Assembly: GCA_905250075.1 (NCBI GenBank)
Contig: CAJNOP010000108.1
Location: 520,232 to 584,231 of the forward strand
Length of the DNA: 64,000 bases
From: Rotaria sp. Silwood1
Taxonomy: Eukaryota; Rotifera; Eurotatoria; Philodinida; Philodinidae
Direction of reading: 5' to 3'
A model generated the notes under the pieces. That model did no database searches, was not told where the DNA came from, and was given only the letters and a program-made list of their open reading frames with translations. Shown piece after piece: positions 12,278-24,160 of this stretch. Position 1 is the stretch's first letter. Each line of letters opens with the position of its first letter. The position numbers and the translations under genes are program-made.

Positions 12278-14712
12278 ATGGATCATCCATATTTAACAAA
12301 TGAACAATTACAAGAATGGAAAAACTTAAAAGGAAATTTTACAGTAACACCAAATTATATTGATCTCATCATAGGTATTTGGAATACAATGTCATGGTAC
12401 TATAGACCAGTTATGTGGCGTAATTATACATTTCCACATTCATTTATTGAAGAGTTTGCAAGACATTTTTATTTTCCACTTGATCAAGTTTATTGTATTG
12501 TTTATCTAGCAATATTTATTACAATATTACGTTATTTATTTGAGAAACTTATTTGCAAGGTTTAGTTATAATAAAATAAAAATAAAATTCTTATTATGAT
12601 TTTATTTTATAAATTTTCTTTTAGCCATTGGTATATTGGCTTGGATTAAAAGCAATAGATAAAAAAAAATTTCCTGAATCAGCATGGAAATGTTTTTTTT
12701 ATACATTAACATGGTCTTATAGCGTTTATTTACTTCATTATCGTTATAGTTATTTTCAGGAACCTTATCTAATATGGGATGGTAAGTTAATATTAGATCA
12801 AATAATTGTTTTTTAATGGCTTAAATTAAAAAATTTTAAATTAGATTGGTCACCAGGTATGCATATTCCATTTGATATAAAATCAATGTATTTTATTCAA
12901 TGTGGATTTTATTTACATTCTGTTTATGGAACACTTTATATGGACTATAAACGTAAAGATTTTTATGTTATGCTTCTTCATCATGTTGTGACAATGGCAT
13001 TAATTTTTGTATCTTATGCAACACGGTATAAAATCAATGAAATTTGTTTTTTTTTTTCTTTTGTGTTTAGAAATATTATATTTATAGTTATCATAAAATT
13101 GGTTTACTTGTTCTTTATGTACATGATATAACCGATATTTGGCTTGAATTAACGAAAGTTTTACATTATTTGGGATCACGAGATGGTCGACAATATCAAA
13201 TTTGGGAAACTGCTGCTTCCGTTTGTTTTGTTATGTTTACATTTTGTTGGTATGACAAAAAAACAAAGAATTCATTATATTTGGATTAAATGGAAAAAAA
13301 TTTTTTCTTAATTTAGGTTTTTATTTCGTTTATATTGGTATCCCATGAAAGTATTATATTCAACAGGAGTTGTTACTGCTTATCGAGCTTACAATAGAGG
13401 TTGTGGTTTGTACGCATTTTTTAACGGATTATTATGGATTTTATTAGGTTTAAATATTTATTGGCTTTATGTAAGTAGTTTGTTTTTATGTTCTATGGAA
13501 TTAAGTTACTTTTTTATTCTTCTGTTTATTTTAGTTTATTCTTCAATTTCTTTTTCGAGTGTGTAGTGGCACTTTAAATAATCTACATGATGTACGAGAA
13601 GACGACGATGATGATGAAGAACACATTAAGTAAGTTGATTTTTTGTTTTGAAAAGTTTAATACTTCTTTGTTTCTTTTTGTATAAAATAATCAGATGATG
13701 AATATAAAAGGAAAGTTTTTTCGACTGTTTAATTGCTTTTTTTGGCTCGAGACTATGTATATAATGTAGATCCAAATGAGTAATGAATATCTCAAGAAGA
13801 GTTCGAACTTTTACATGATTTTTGCAGAAATTCAGCAACAATACAGTATCTTTCAAGTTAACGTCATGATCTTTCTCAGGGACATTGATAGTTAAATTTT
13901 GATTTCAAAATTTACATAGAGATAAATGATAACGATACTAGTTGATTGTGAAAATGCCAGATCTTTTCGTTGTTCAAATCCTGAGTGGTGACTCTAATAA
14001 AAAGGCTTCTTTTATATTGCTCAATCACACTGATAGATAGAGCTCGTCAGATTTGACCTGATGAATTCTACTTATGGATTCAATGTTCTTATTTCAATAT
14101 AGGAGTAAATCAAAAGGCGTGAACATTTCCCAAATCGACTATTCTTGTTCAGATTCGTCTGTACGTAAAGCTTCAACTCGAAATTCGAAAACCAATTTTC
14201 CTGTTACTCTTGACTGGAAACTACAACATTAAGTGAATATATCCGATAGTGATGTCATATCTCCCAAGCAACAAACTAAGAATTTGAAGTGTTTTCAGAA
14301 TAATTTGAATCTGTATCATGCATAATGTTAACTAGCAAATCATTTATCACTTAAGAAAATTTTGCTCACTAGTTCAAAAAATAATTGAATAGTTATTTCG
14401 TATATGAGAATGATCTGACTATGGTATGAAACGAAAAAAAGATAAACAATATTTTTTTTTGAAAATAAAATAGTTTTATAAAATACGATACAGTTCAACT
14501 TACTTACCATGTTTGCATAATTATTACTGAACTACTTTGCATATATCTTGTGAATTTTTAATATGCGTCAATCATAATTCTTTTTTTTTTACGAGAGTAA
14601 AAATTAGTTTCACTATACAATATTAATTTCTTAATGCTTCTTTTCGTTCAGATCAACTTCATCAACCGTTAATGCTACTGTGAGTGACATCATTGACAAG
14701 AAAAAGATATAA
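12278..14712 (+). CDS. CERS1: Ceramide synthase, CERS1 type (TLC/Lag1p domain)
   Basis: Exons 12278-12559, 12625-12781, 12845-13025, 13088-13249, 13317-13470, 13535-13629 and 14652-14712 join in frame to 363 residues. The enzyme N-acylates sphingoid bases with acyl-CoA to make (dihydro)ceramide in the ER membrane. The TLC domain starts at ESAWKCFFYTLTWSYSVYLL and carries the Lag1p motif: the HH pair in MLLHHVVT and the two aspartates in VHDITDIWLE. Most segments match vertebrate CERS1 closely (SAWKxxFY, LHSVYGTLYMD, YHKIGLLVLYVHDI, FRLYWYPMKVLY). There is no Hox-like domain between the first membrane segment and the TLC domain, again as in CERS1 rather than CERS2-6. The tail is acidic (REDDDDDEE), a feature of the family. 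The last exon is short and lies beyond a 1-kb intron, so the C-terminal 20 residues are the least certain. AATAAA at 15132-15137 is a candidate poly(A) signal. Confidence 0.92.
13630..14651 (+). other. Last intron of the ceramide synthase gene
   Basis: AT-rich, 1.0 kb, GTAAG donor and TTCAG acceptor. No exon-like segment was seen inside; the frame at 13626-13856 on the minus strand has no family resemblance. Confidence 0.6.
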
Positions 14713-15749
14713 ATTTCTAGAATTCTCCATTATTCTCCATCCATATATTTTCAATGTTTTACACGTTCGTATAGTTGATGATAATCATTTCATACGATGG
14801 TGGTGGTTTCAATTGCTTTTTCTTTCTTGTTTATCTTTTTATTTTAAACCATTTTAGTTAATCATTTTGTGATGTGTCTTCCACCACCGATGGTGTTTTG
14901 TTTAGTATGTCTAATTTATTTATGTGGTAGTCAAACTAGTCTATTTTTATTCTCAATTCCATTTTTTTGTTCTCAGAAATATAATCTCTTTGTTCTTTTT
15001 TTTTTCTTCTTGTTTTCTCATTCATAACACAGCGCAACGAAAGTGGACAAATGGCATTAAATAACAATTTCTCATATTACAACAAACAAAAAAAACATAA
15101 AGAAAAGAAAAAGAAAACAATACAATGAATCAATAAAGTCGATCAAAGAAGTCAATTTTCTCCAACGAAATCTCGATATATTTTTTTGTCTCACTATCTT
15201 TTGATTATCTATCATATTGAAATGCATGAAATATATTTGTTGTTGTTGTTTTTTTTTTTCTTTCTCTTTAATTGTTTTTGTCTGTGCAAAAATACAAATA
15301 TCATTTTCTTTGTGCTTGTGTTCATATATATCGATAACCTCACTCTCTTATCATTCTTTCATTGATATGTTCAGGGGAAAAAAGCAAAAAAAGAAAATAA
15401 ATCATTTATTCTCAAACTTCATATATATATATCAACATATACTTTTATTTATTTATCCAGCAATAATTACACCAATAGCAAGAACAATAAGAGAATTATT
15501 GTTGTTATTTTAAGAGAAGATATAAACAAATACACTAATTTGATAAGACAACAAAAAACCAAATACACAAACAGAATAGAAGAAAACAAAATTCTATGTT
15601 CAGATAAACCTGAAATACTGAACAACAAACGAACAGAAATGAAAAGATAGTATGTATTTATAATATAGAAATGTTATCATTCGTTCTTACTTATTATTAG
15701 AAGAAGAAATAGAATATTAAAAACGAAAAAAAAAAACAAAAATCCTCTT
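14713..15749. other. Convergent 3' flanks of the ceramide synthase and mutarotase-like genes
   Basis: The two genes point at each other. Plus-strand AATAAA at 15132-15137 fits the first gene; a minus-strand AATAAA around 15449-15454 fits the second. The frame at 15217-15513 is a T-rich compositional artefact. Confidence 0.5.
15132..15137 (+). promoter_or_regulatory. Candidate poly(A) signal (ceramide synthase)
   Basis: AATAAA 420 nt past the stop codon at 14712. Confidence 0.4.
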
Positions 15750-18003
15750 CTAATTTTCATAATCAAATTGCCACCATGTTGTATGAATAGCTTCAGATGG
15801 ATAAGTAATTAAAGTTTGACCATAAATTACCTAAAACACAAAATAATAAAAAACTAATCAAATGATAATTTTTCTTACCATTGGTTGATAAATAGGTGAC
15901 TGTCTTGGACTTATTCGAACACCACGCATATCAGGTATTGCTATTGTATGATTTTCATTTTGATTTAATAATACAATACCAGATGGATCAATAATAACAC
16001 CAGCATGATCAGAAAATACTCGCATTGTTGTTTTAGTTTCAGCTTCAAATAAACTAAATATATAGGAAAAAATTTTGATTCATTATTTTTTTTTAAGAAA
16101 TTTTTACGTTGCTATAAAATTTTTTCCAAGACCAGCACGATCAAGTTTATAAAAATATTTATTAATATTTGATAATATATCAACTCGTGTTGCTTGAATT
16201 AATCGATCTTGTTCAATTTTTTGACCATTTAAAATATCTATTGGATTTGATGAACTTAAATTTAAATAATGCTACCAAAAAAAAAAACAACAAAAGAATT
16301 CAATTATAATTTTTTAATCAACACTAATTTTTATTTTATTTTTTTCAATCTTACCGTACTTAAATTTCCATAACTACGTAAATTAAAATAAATATTATTT
16401 GTTAAATCAACAATAATTTGTTTATTAAATGGTGTTCCAACGATTGTTTTCATTAGAAATTCATTTGAATTTCTCAATGAAAATTCATAAATAATTTGTA
16501 TAGTTTCATAAATAAAACGAACTCGATGTTGATTATATTTATCAACATACATTGACCAATCTTCTTTATAAAGATTTAAAAATGGATAATTTGAAGGTAA
16601 TTGATTTGTCATAGTCATTGTATTAGTTTGATTTTCAAAACCAAAACGTACAGAACCATAATAATTTTCATTTCCACCTTTAATAACTATAGAACGATAT
16701 TGTTTTGAATTATTTTTATCATTATATGGAATTAATATATCATTTATTGATGCACCACGACGTGATAATACAACTATAATACCATCATGATTTGGATGTG
16801 TTAAATTAAAATAATATTCATTGATTAATCTTTCCGATGAACTTGAATCATCATCCATAGCATATGGATAAATATTTTTTGATGAAATACGTTCACCATG
16901 TTTGCCATTGAACTATAAAAATCGAAAAGTTAAATAATTTACATTTTATTCAGCAATATAATATAAAAGAAATTAATTTTTACAATTATAGTCATATAAT
17001 GAAAGATGAATATGAAATTCTATTAGAGAGACAATCAAATTATAGCAACCATTTTTTTCTTGATGCAATCAAAGATGAAAAAAAAACAAAATTAGGATTT
17101 TACTTCATGATCAGTAGTGGCACAGAACCAAAAAAAAAGTTCCGAGTTCAGCCCTTTGATCATGCCTACTAAGGCCTTTTTTTAATGATTAGTAAGTAGT
17201 TTAAAGCCTTCTGAAGGCGGAGGTTTGATTATCAAGCATTTTTATTACAAAGAACTCAATCGTTCGTGAGTAGATTAAAGCCTTCTGGCAATCGAAGCTA
17301 TGTCTTTTCTATCTCCCTTCTGGTTATGTCCAGTATTAGTTCATTAGATATTTCTTTTTCACCACAAAGTATAATAAGGCGTAAATTAATCTCATTTAAA
17401 ATAGAACTAATTTCCTTATAATTTATTAATTTCTGAAAAACGAATATCAATAGAATATTTCAAAAAAAAATGAAATTTTAACGAACTGCACAATTTTTGT
17501 ATTCTGAAGAATACTTCATAATTGTATTCTCTTAAGTGTTCTTGACACTTTCATTAGAAATTGTTGATATCAACGAATAAACTGCTCAATTTAAATAGCT
17601 AATGTAGAAATTTTCTACGTTCTCAATCATAAAATTTTTTTCAATCAACATAAAAAAAAAAAGCAATTTTCTATCCTCTATAAAACAATTTGAAATACAT
17701 CTCGATCTTAAATTTATTCATTCAATGATTAATTAATGGGATATTCAACCTTGAATAGATATATTTCATTGATAAAGATGTCTGTCTTTCAATTGTCAGA
17801 TACTTTATATCTGCCATAATTCTTTCTATTCAATCAACCGATATAGACAAGATAATGAACGGCTATTGTTACTTTCCTACACATTCTCTAATTACACAGT
17901 ATGTTTGTCCTTGAAAGTAGCTTTTGTATAGACTATATACACAAAAAATGATTCGTTCAATCGTCAATCCTTTCAATACATACAAACACATACTCAATAT
18001 ATA

Positions 18004-18039
<36 letters not shown>

Positions 18040-18552
18040 TTTTCTCTTCAAGCTTTACACTCCAATCATCAAACAAACAATAGATATTTTGAGTGGACGA
18101 CTTACTTCTTGACGATTGTAAAGAATATATGCAATACTAAGAAGAAATAATGTGAAACATATAATAGCCAATACAAGAACTAATTTATTTAACATTGAAC
18201 AATGTTTTTTTGATTTATATGGATGTTGATCATTATCATCTATATCAATTTTATGATGTTCACTAGATGTAAAACCATTTTTTTGTTGATGACCATTTTT
18301 TTTAACTGATTCTAATGCAATATCATGTGCTTCATATTTAACATCTATATGAGTTTGAACATTTCCATCAATATTTGTTTGTTCTATTGATTCAATTGGA
18401 GTTGATATAGGTTCTAATGGAGTTGAAACAATTGCTTCAATTGTTGATGTTGTTTCTGGTTCAGAAGCTAATGGTGGAATTGGTTGAGGATTGAGTGGAT
18501 TGCCTGTATTTATAATAATTTGAGATGGAGATGTTGAAACTATATTATCCAT
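15750..18552 (-). CDS. Type II membrane protein with a galactose-mutarotase-like ectodomain (probable pseudoenzyme)
   Basis: Exons 18552-18106, 16912-16355, 16271-16108, 16053-15879 and 15830-15750 join in frame to 474 residues. ATG at 18552 is chosen because the upstream in-frame codons look like leader sequence. Residues 1-120 are a Pro/Ser/Thr/Glu-rich cytosolic region, one membrane helix follows at about 122-145 (LVLVLAIICFTLFLLSIAY), and residues 150-474 form an ectodomain with several N-glycosylation sequons (NLT, NQT, NLS, NHT). The ectodomain resembles aldose 1-epimerase: RRGASINDILIP, VDLTNNIYFNL and a C-terminal stretch matching the family's GVALExQ...PG...Y.F end. The expected catalytic His (TNHxYFNL) is Asn, the expected Glu near the C-terminus is Ser (GVRISPRQ), and the NSLHGG and GRVANRI motifs are not recognisable. 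I infer a carbohydrate-binding or structural role, not catalysis. The fold assignment rests on motifs only. Confidence 0.72.
16913..18105 (-). other. First intron of the mutarotase-like gene, with a TA microsatellite and short repeats
   Basis: About 1.2 kb, GTAAGT donor and ATAG acceptor. A (TA)n run occupies 18006-18034. An 18-nt word recurs once with one mismatch (17196-17213 and 17270-17287) inside a somewhat GC-richer block at 17110-17340. No coding exon was seen. Confidence 0.6.
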
Positions 18553-19831
18553 TTTTATCGATAACAATGTATAAAAACAATAGAAATATGTGAATTGATC
18601 TAAAACGAATGACGATGTGTATGTCTCTACTTGTCTTTCTACCGTCTGTTTGCTATGTTCGTCCGTATGAACAATGAAATGCAACATATATATATAGAGA
18701 GAGAGAGAGACAGAGAAAGAGAAGAAAAAACAAGAGAGAACGAATCTCTTTTGCTTGTTCTGGAAGGAGAGAAGGATAAACGGTCAGTCCTCAATGGCCT
18801 TCTTCCTTTTCTTTCTTTTTTTTTTTTTTTGATACTTCGTTTATAATAGCGTCAAGTTCGATATAAATGAATGGCATACTGCTTGTACGATAACTTTAAT
18901 TTATTCTTTTCTATATTCTAATCAATGAAATAGAAGACATTGAGATGACTTGAAAGAAGACAGACCGATAACGGTCAATATATATAGTTGACTTTTAGCT
19001 TTCTTGACATGTATCGCGTGTCTAGTGAATTATAGACAAGTCCATCAAATTAGAACTATCAATAATTGTATTTAAGTATATAATTTCAAATAAAAATGTC
19101 TGTTCATTAAATTAACTTTAAAAAAAAATATCCATTTTGAATATACATACATGTTAAGTATTAATTCAAATACACTTTTCTTTTTTCTAGTGATGATTCT
19201 TATCTTTGTCTATAAATGAAGAGAAGAATATTTCTTTTTTTTTGATTGATAAATATATGTACTGCCGACTTATTTTTGAAAAACAGCACAATTACTATCT
19301 TTAATATGAGAAATTAATGTTGGTATGTATGTATTGAAATTACATACTGTGAAAATGCTATGCATGTATATGAATGATGTTTTTCAAGAGTATTACAAAA
19401 AAAAGAAAAATTAAGACGGTGTGATGTTTTTTTTTCTTAGGCAGTTATATATCCTGTTGGAATGTCAGTTATTCGAATGAAATAAGTCTCTTGAGATAGT
19501 ATTTCAAAAAAACAAAAAAAATTATCTGTAACTTTTTTTTTGTTTTGTTAGTAATAACTGCAAATAGATTTTGATTACACATATATATAAAGAAATTTCT
19601 TTTGCTTTCTATTAATTATAATCGATCATTACGTATTAATGTACGTGAGGCATGAATATAATATGAACTTAATGTAACTAGCTTCTCAAATAACATTCAC
19701 CTTACATAAAAATACTTAGGGAATGTGTAGTATAAAGAGAAAAAATACACACACAAATGTATATTTATAAAGTAATCAAACATCATTGTCATTAATATCA
19801 ATACTGAAAAGATCAAGAGTATTTTGTATTA
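18553..19831. other. Region between two minus-strand genes
   Basis: Next to the mutarotase-like start lies a GA/CT-rich block (about 18690-18830) like those upstream of other genes here, presumably leader and promoter. The remainder is AT-rich and should include the 3' UTR of the CNG channel gene. No other gene was seen. Confidence 0.45.
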
Positions 19832-22800
19832 TCAATCTTGATTATTGAAATTTTCTTCAGTTAATTGTTCAATAATTTGTAAACGTTGATTAAGTTTAGT
19901 CATATTAGATTTATATTCACTCATAATACGTGCCATTCGTGTTTCTAGATAATCAATATTTTTTTGTAATTCTATTACTTTTTCTGGTATAATTGCTTGA
20001 TCTTGTTGAACTATTTGTGCTACATCTTCATCTAATAAATTATCTTTATGTAAATGTGCTTTTCCACGTTCAATTAATGTATTACGAGCTGATGGATATT
20101 CAGCTAATACTTCCCATAAATCTTGTTTTGTTAAACAAAATAAATCTGAATAACCAACACTTCGAATATTAGCTGTACGATGATTTCCAGTTTTACTTCC
20201 TAAAAAATTCAAAAGAAAAGAGAAAAGAAAAAATTTTTTTTTTTTTATAATTTTAATCAAACCTGGAATATTAAGAATAGATATTTCACCAAAAACACTA
20301 CCTTCTTCAAGTGTAACAAATATTTTATTACCATCATCTGATACAACATTTAATCGTCCACGTTTTATAATATACATTTCTTTACCAATATCACCTAAAA
20401 TGAAATTTAAATAAATTAAAAGTCTAAAGAAAATGAATAATTACCTTTCTTACAAACATAATCTCCTGGACTAAAAATTTGTAATTTAAGTCTTGTAACA
20501 AGTTCAACAAGTAGACCAGGTTGAGCTTCAGCAAATATTGGTACACGTTTTAATGCAGCCAAATGTATATGTACAGCGATTTCAAAACGTAATTTTTGTG
20601 GTAATGAATCTATTTTATTCAGCACAAAAACAAAAAAAGAAAAAATATCTTTTCTTTTCTTTTTCTTTTTCTTTTACCTAATACAAGTTCTTCATTCACA
20701 ACTTGTTTTTGTAACCATAAATAATCAAACCAAGTAATAACACGTCGTTCAAGTTCATTTCCAACTTTTCGAAATGTCATATATTGTTTAACTTGATCAA
20801 CTTTTTGACGAAAATCAGCACGTACAGCATTCATACTAGTAATTATTGAACCAACATTACCAACAACTATCAATATTTTATCTTCTATTTATCAAATTTT
20901 AATAAATAAGACTTACTTGTAGCAAAAACTATAACACCTGTAAGAAAATCAGCAGTAACGAAGAGAGTTTCAATCTAAATAATCAAATAGTAGCATGAAT
21001 TTTTTTTAATTGATTAGTCTTAACTAAGGATCGTTCTTTGAACATTATTTTATGTACCAAAGACAAAAATGAATAACAAAAGGTCGATTCAATTCATACC
21101 AAGAAAAAAAAAACCATACAATTCTCTCATTGTCATAAGTAAATATTGAAGGAAGACGCACATATTAGAGAAAGGAGTAAGTTAACTTTTATTTTCAGTT
21201 GAATTCTATCTCAATTTTCTGATCTAAACTGCATTTGATAATCCATAATCTTGGTTCAATCAATACCGCCGGCTCTGAATTAGAAAGCGTCGATAGTTGG
21301 TTATCAGTAAAATATCCCTAAGTCAATTGTCATCTTAATCAGTAAATCAGGATATTGAGAAGATTAATAAATCATCAGATCTACATCTCTGCATCATTGT
21401 GCTATTAATTATGCAATCGAAGCAGCCAACAGTCACTACGCTAAAAATACAACTCTATCTATGTATTAGCTAAAAGAATCCAAAATATCGACAACGTACT
21501 CAGCAACTCTAAATACTACATAAAACTTGATAATCTTACTATGTATGTGGCAACAGAAGTAGTCATCAAAACAGTTGCACATATATCTGTTTCCTCTAAA
21601 ATTATCAATCTTTGAATAAATAAATGAAAATTAGCTCTTTAATAAAAATACAAATGATGATTGCTTTATTAAACTTCTCACACCGTCAGATTACTAAGAA
21701 AAGAGATTGCTATTGAGGCGAATAAAAAGAGTTACGTTCAACTCGATTTGATTTTCGTCTCTGTTATGTATATACAATGATGAAATTTTTTACATGTAAC
21801 TTCCTTACATATATAATGTACGAAAAAATTTGGTAATTTGCTTGACTTTTGTATTTACTTTTCACTGCATATATTTTGATTATTGTTATCAATATATTCA
21901 AAGACATATAGTATTCTTATTATATTTCTAAAATTAAGTCAGATAAGAATTTCAGAAAAGCAAAGATTCTTGTCTGTTCAATATCATCAGACTAATTTAA
22001 TATTCGTCAATAAAATTAGACATATACTTATCCTTGGAACATGACGTAAAATATGACATTTTCTATTAAGATGATGTAAGTCTCTGTCAATTCTCTGTAT
22101 TAGCTTTACTCACTTTGTTTCTTCTCTATACAAATCTATGATCAGAATTCATGGAATACAAAACGAAGATTTTGATATTGACCACAATTCATCTATAGTT
22201 TACATTTTTAGAGTCAATATCAATCACTATCAGAGATCCGTACTTTGTATTTGATGAGCTTCCATAGAATATTACAAGTTGACCATAACTATTATGAAGA
22301 GTTTCGGAAGTTTAAGTTCTCTATACAATAATCATGTTACTTTTAGTATCGATTGGCGGCACCCGGTGCGGATACGGATTCGACACATGTTACTCGTGCA
22401 GTGCGCTAGTGTAGTATATTTTCAGCATTGAGAACTATTGAGCTTCTAATAATTCTTCATAGTAATTGTGATCAGTTTTGAATGTTCTATTAGATTTCAT
22501 CAAATACAAAAGACGAATCTCTGCAGTAGTTACAATGAACTCTAAAAACGTAAATTTTGGACAAATTTTGATCAATATTGAAACCTTTATTTGGTATTTC
22601 ATGAATTGGAATCATAACTTTAGATAGAGTATAAAAAAACTGATCGAGAAAATCGCTAAGAGCTTATATTGTTTATAAAGAAAAAGGTTATTTTTGAAAT
22701 CCTATTCAAGGCATAGGTGCATACGCACATAAAACGAGAGCAAAATTTAAACATTCCTGAGACTTTTTCTATTATTATCATAAAATTTCAAATTAATCTC

Positions 22801-24160
22801 ATGAAAGACAAACAATTCAAATATCTGTTTTTTTTTCTGTGTTCTTTATAAGTACAAAATTTAACAAAAGTAAAATTCTTCTAATCGTCGTATTACTAAA
22901 TCTTTACACTAAAAGAACAATAATAGAATGTAATGTTAAATATTCTATACTAAAAATTGATAATCTTACATTTGTTTTTGGTGGTGGTACTTCACCAATA
23001 TTAGTTAACACAAGTGTTGACCAAAAAAAACAATATAAATATTGTGTTGTTAATGTTGTTGCTGTTGGTTTTGTCATATTATAAACCCAAGAATCACTTG
23101 AATAACCAATCCAACGGCTAATCATAAAATAAAAACAAGCATTCCAATGTATTAATATAATAATAGTTGTTAATAATGAAACAAGACGAAATATATTTGG
23201 ATGATTTGTTTGTGTTTCAATTTTATTAAAAATTTCAAAATAACGATAAACACGAAATAAACGATTGAAACGTAATGATGGTAAAAGATAAAATTTTGGA
23301 ATAAAATATAATAGATCTGTTGGTAATAATGATATAATATCATATAGAAATCTACGACTTTTTTTATAATGTCTTCGTAATTTTTCTAAATCACGAACAA
23401 TAATACCTTGTTCAAGATAACCTAATCAAAAAAAAAAAGGATTAATCTATTTTATAGAAACAGAAAAAAAAACCTTTTCGTGTTTGTATAAATGTATCAA
23501 TAATATAACAAAGATCACAAACATAATCACAAATAAGCCAAATAATTAAAAGACGTTCTTGAAGAAGTAAAAAAGCAGTACGACCAATAAGTATTATAAA
23601 ATTATATAGAACTGCTAAAGAAACAATTGATGACCAATAATAATAGAATGATTGTGATGGATCAACAATCCAATTTTTACTAGAAATTATTTTCAAAAAC
23701 AAAAAACAAGATTAAAATTACATTAAATAATTGATTAATAGACCTATGTTCATCTTCATTTATTTCATTTGTATTTGATAGAACACTTTGTTTAAGAAAT
23801 GAATTTGTTCGTTGTATATCTACACGACGTCGATGATATTTTTGTATTATTTGACGACAATACTATTAATATATATTCAATATGATAATGATATACATAA
23901 ATACACTTACATTTGGAAATTTGAATACAGCCTGAAAAATGTTACTTTTATTTTTTAATAAACAAAAATCAAATAATGAATATGAATAACTCTACCTGAA
24001 CTATTCTAACGATACTATATAAAGATCTATATGTAATATGAACTGTTTGAAGTGTTACATCGGCCATAGGTTGAATATCATTTTCAATTGTATTCAATTG
24101 TTCTTGATTATGCTGTTCAGTAGAATATGAAATTGATACTCGTGAAGATTGATTATTCAT
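19832..24160 (-). CDS. CNGA: Cyclic nucleotide-gated cation channel, alpha-type subunit
   Basis: Exons 24160-23996, 23931-23911 (21 nt), 23862-23744, 23679-23474, 23421-22970, 20974-20917, 20866-20678, 20609-20445, 20394-20263 and 20199-19832 join in frame to 624 residues. The channel passes Na+ and Ca2+ when cGMP or cAMP binds. In order: short N-terminus; S1 in the [20 protein letters not shown] segment; S4 with regularly spaced Arg ([16 protein letters not shown]); pore helix and filter [17 protein letters not shown] with the acidic Glu; S6 [20 protein letters not shown]-linker from [18 protein letters not shown] with FGEISIL and NHRTANI, where the phosphate-binding Arg and the cGMP-favouring Thr are kept; and a C-terminal coiled coil (CLZ) as in alpha subunits. 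Length is close to the CNGA norm. In the filter the second Thr of the usual TTIGE is Asn. A 2-kb intron separates pore and S6 exons. Confidence 0.93.
20975..22969 (-). other. Long intron of the CNG channel gene
   Basis: Donor GTAAG after the pore exon, acceptor before the S6 exon. It contains the long imperfect inverted repeat listed separately. No exon-like sequence was recognised. Confidence 0.6.
22111..22643. repeat. Long imperfect inverted repeat with GC-rich loop
   Basis: Left arm about 22111-22326, right arm about 22425-22643. The reverse complement of the left arm aligns with the right arm over roughly 215 nt, with shared words such as CATCAAATACAAA, CTCTAAAAA and CATGAATT in the same order and spacing; I estimate about 70 percent identity. 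The loop (about 98 nt) contains a GC-rich core at about 22355-22378 unlike the rest of the intron. It could be a decayed foldback transposon or a hairpin RNA source. Confidence 0.65.

Noticed and set aside
13950-14000. tRNA-like TTCAAATCC box
   Set aside because: No matching acceptor, D or anticodon arms around it.
18553-18687. N-terminal extension of the mutarotase-like protein
   Set aside because: It adds 45 residues of leader-like sequence; the ATG at 18552 gives a more typical start, although the extension cannot be disproved.
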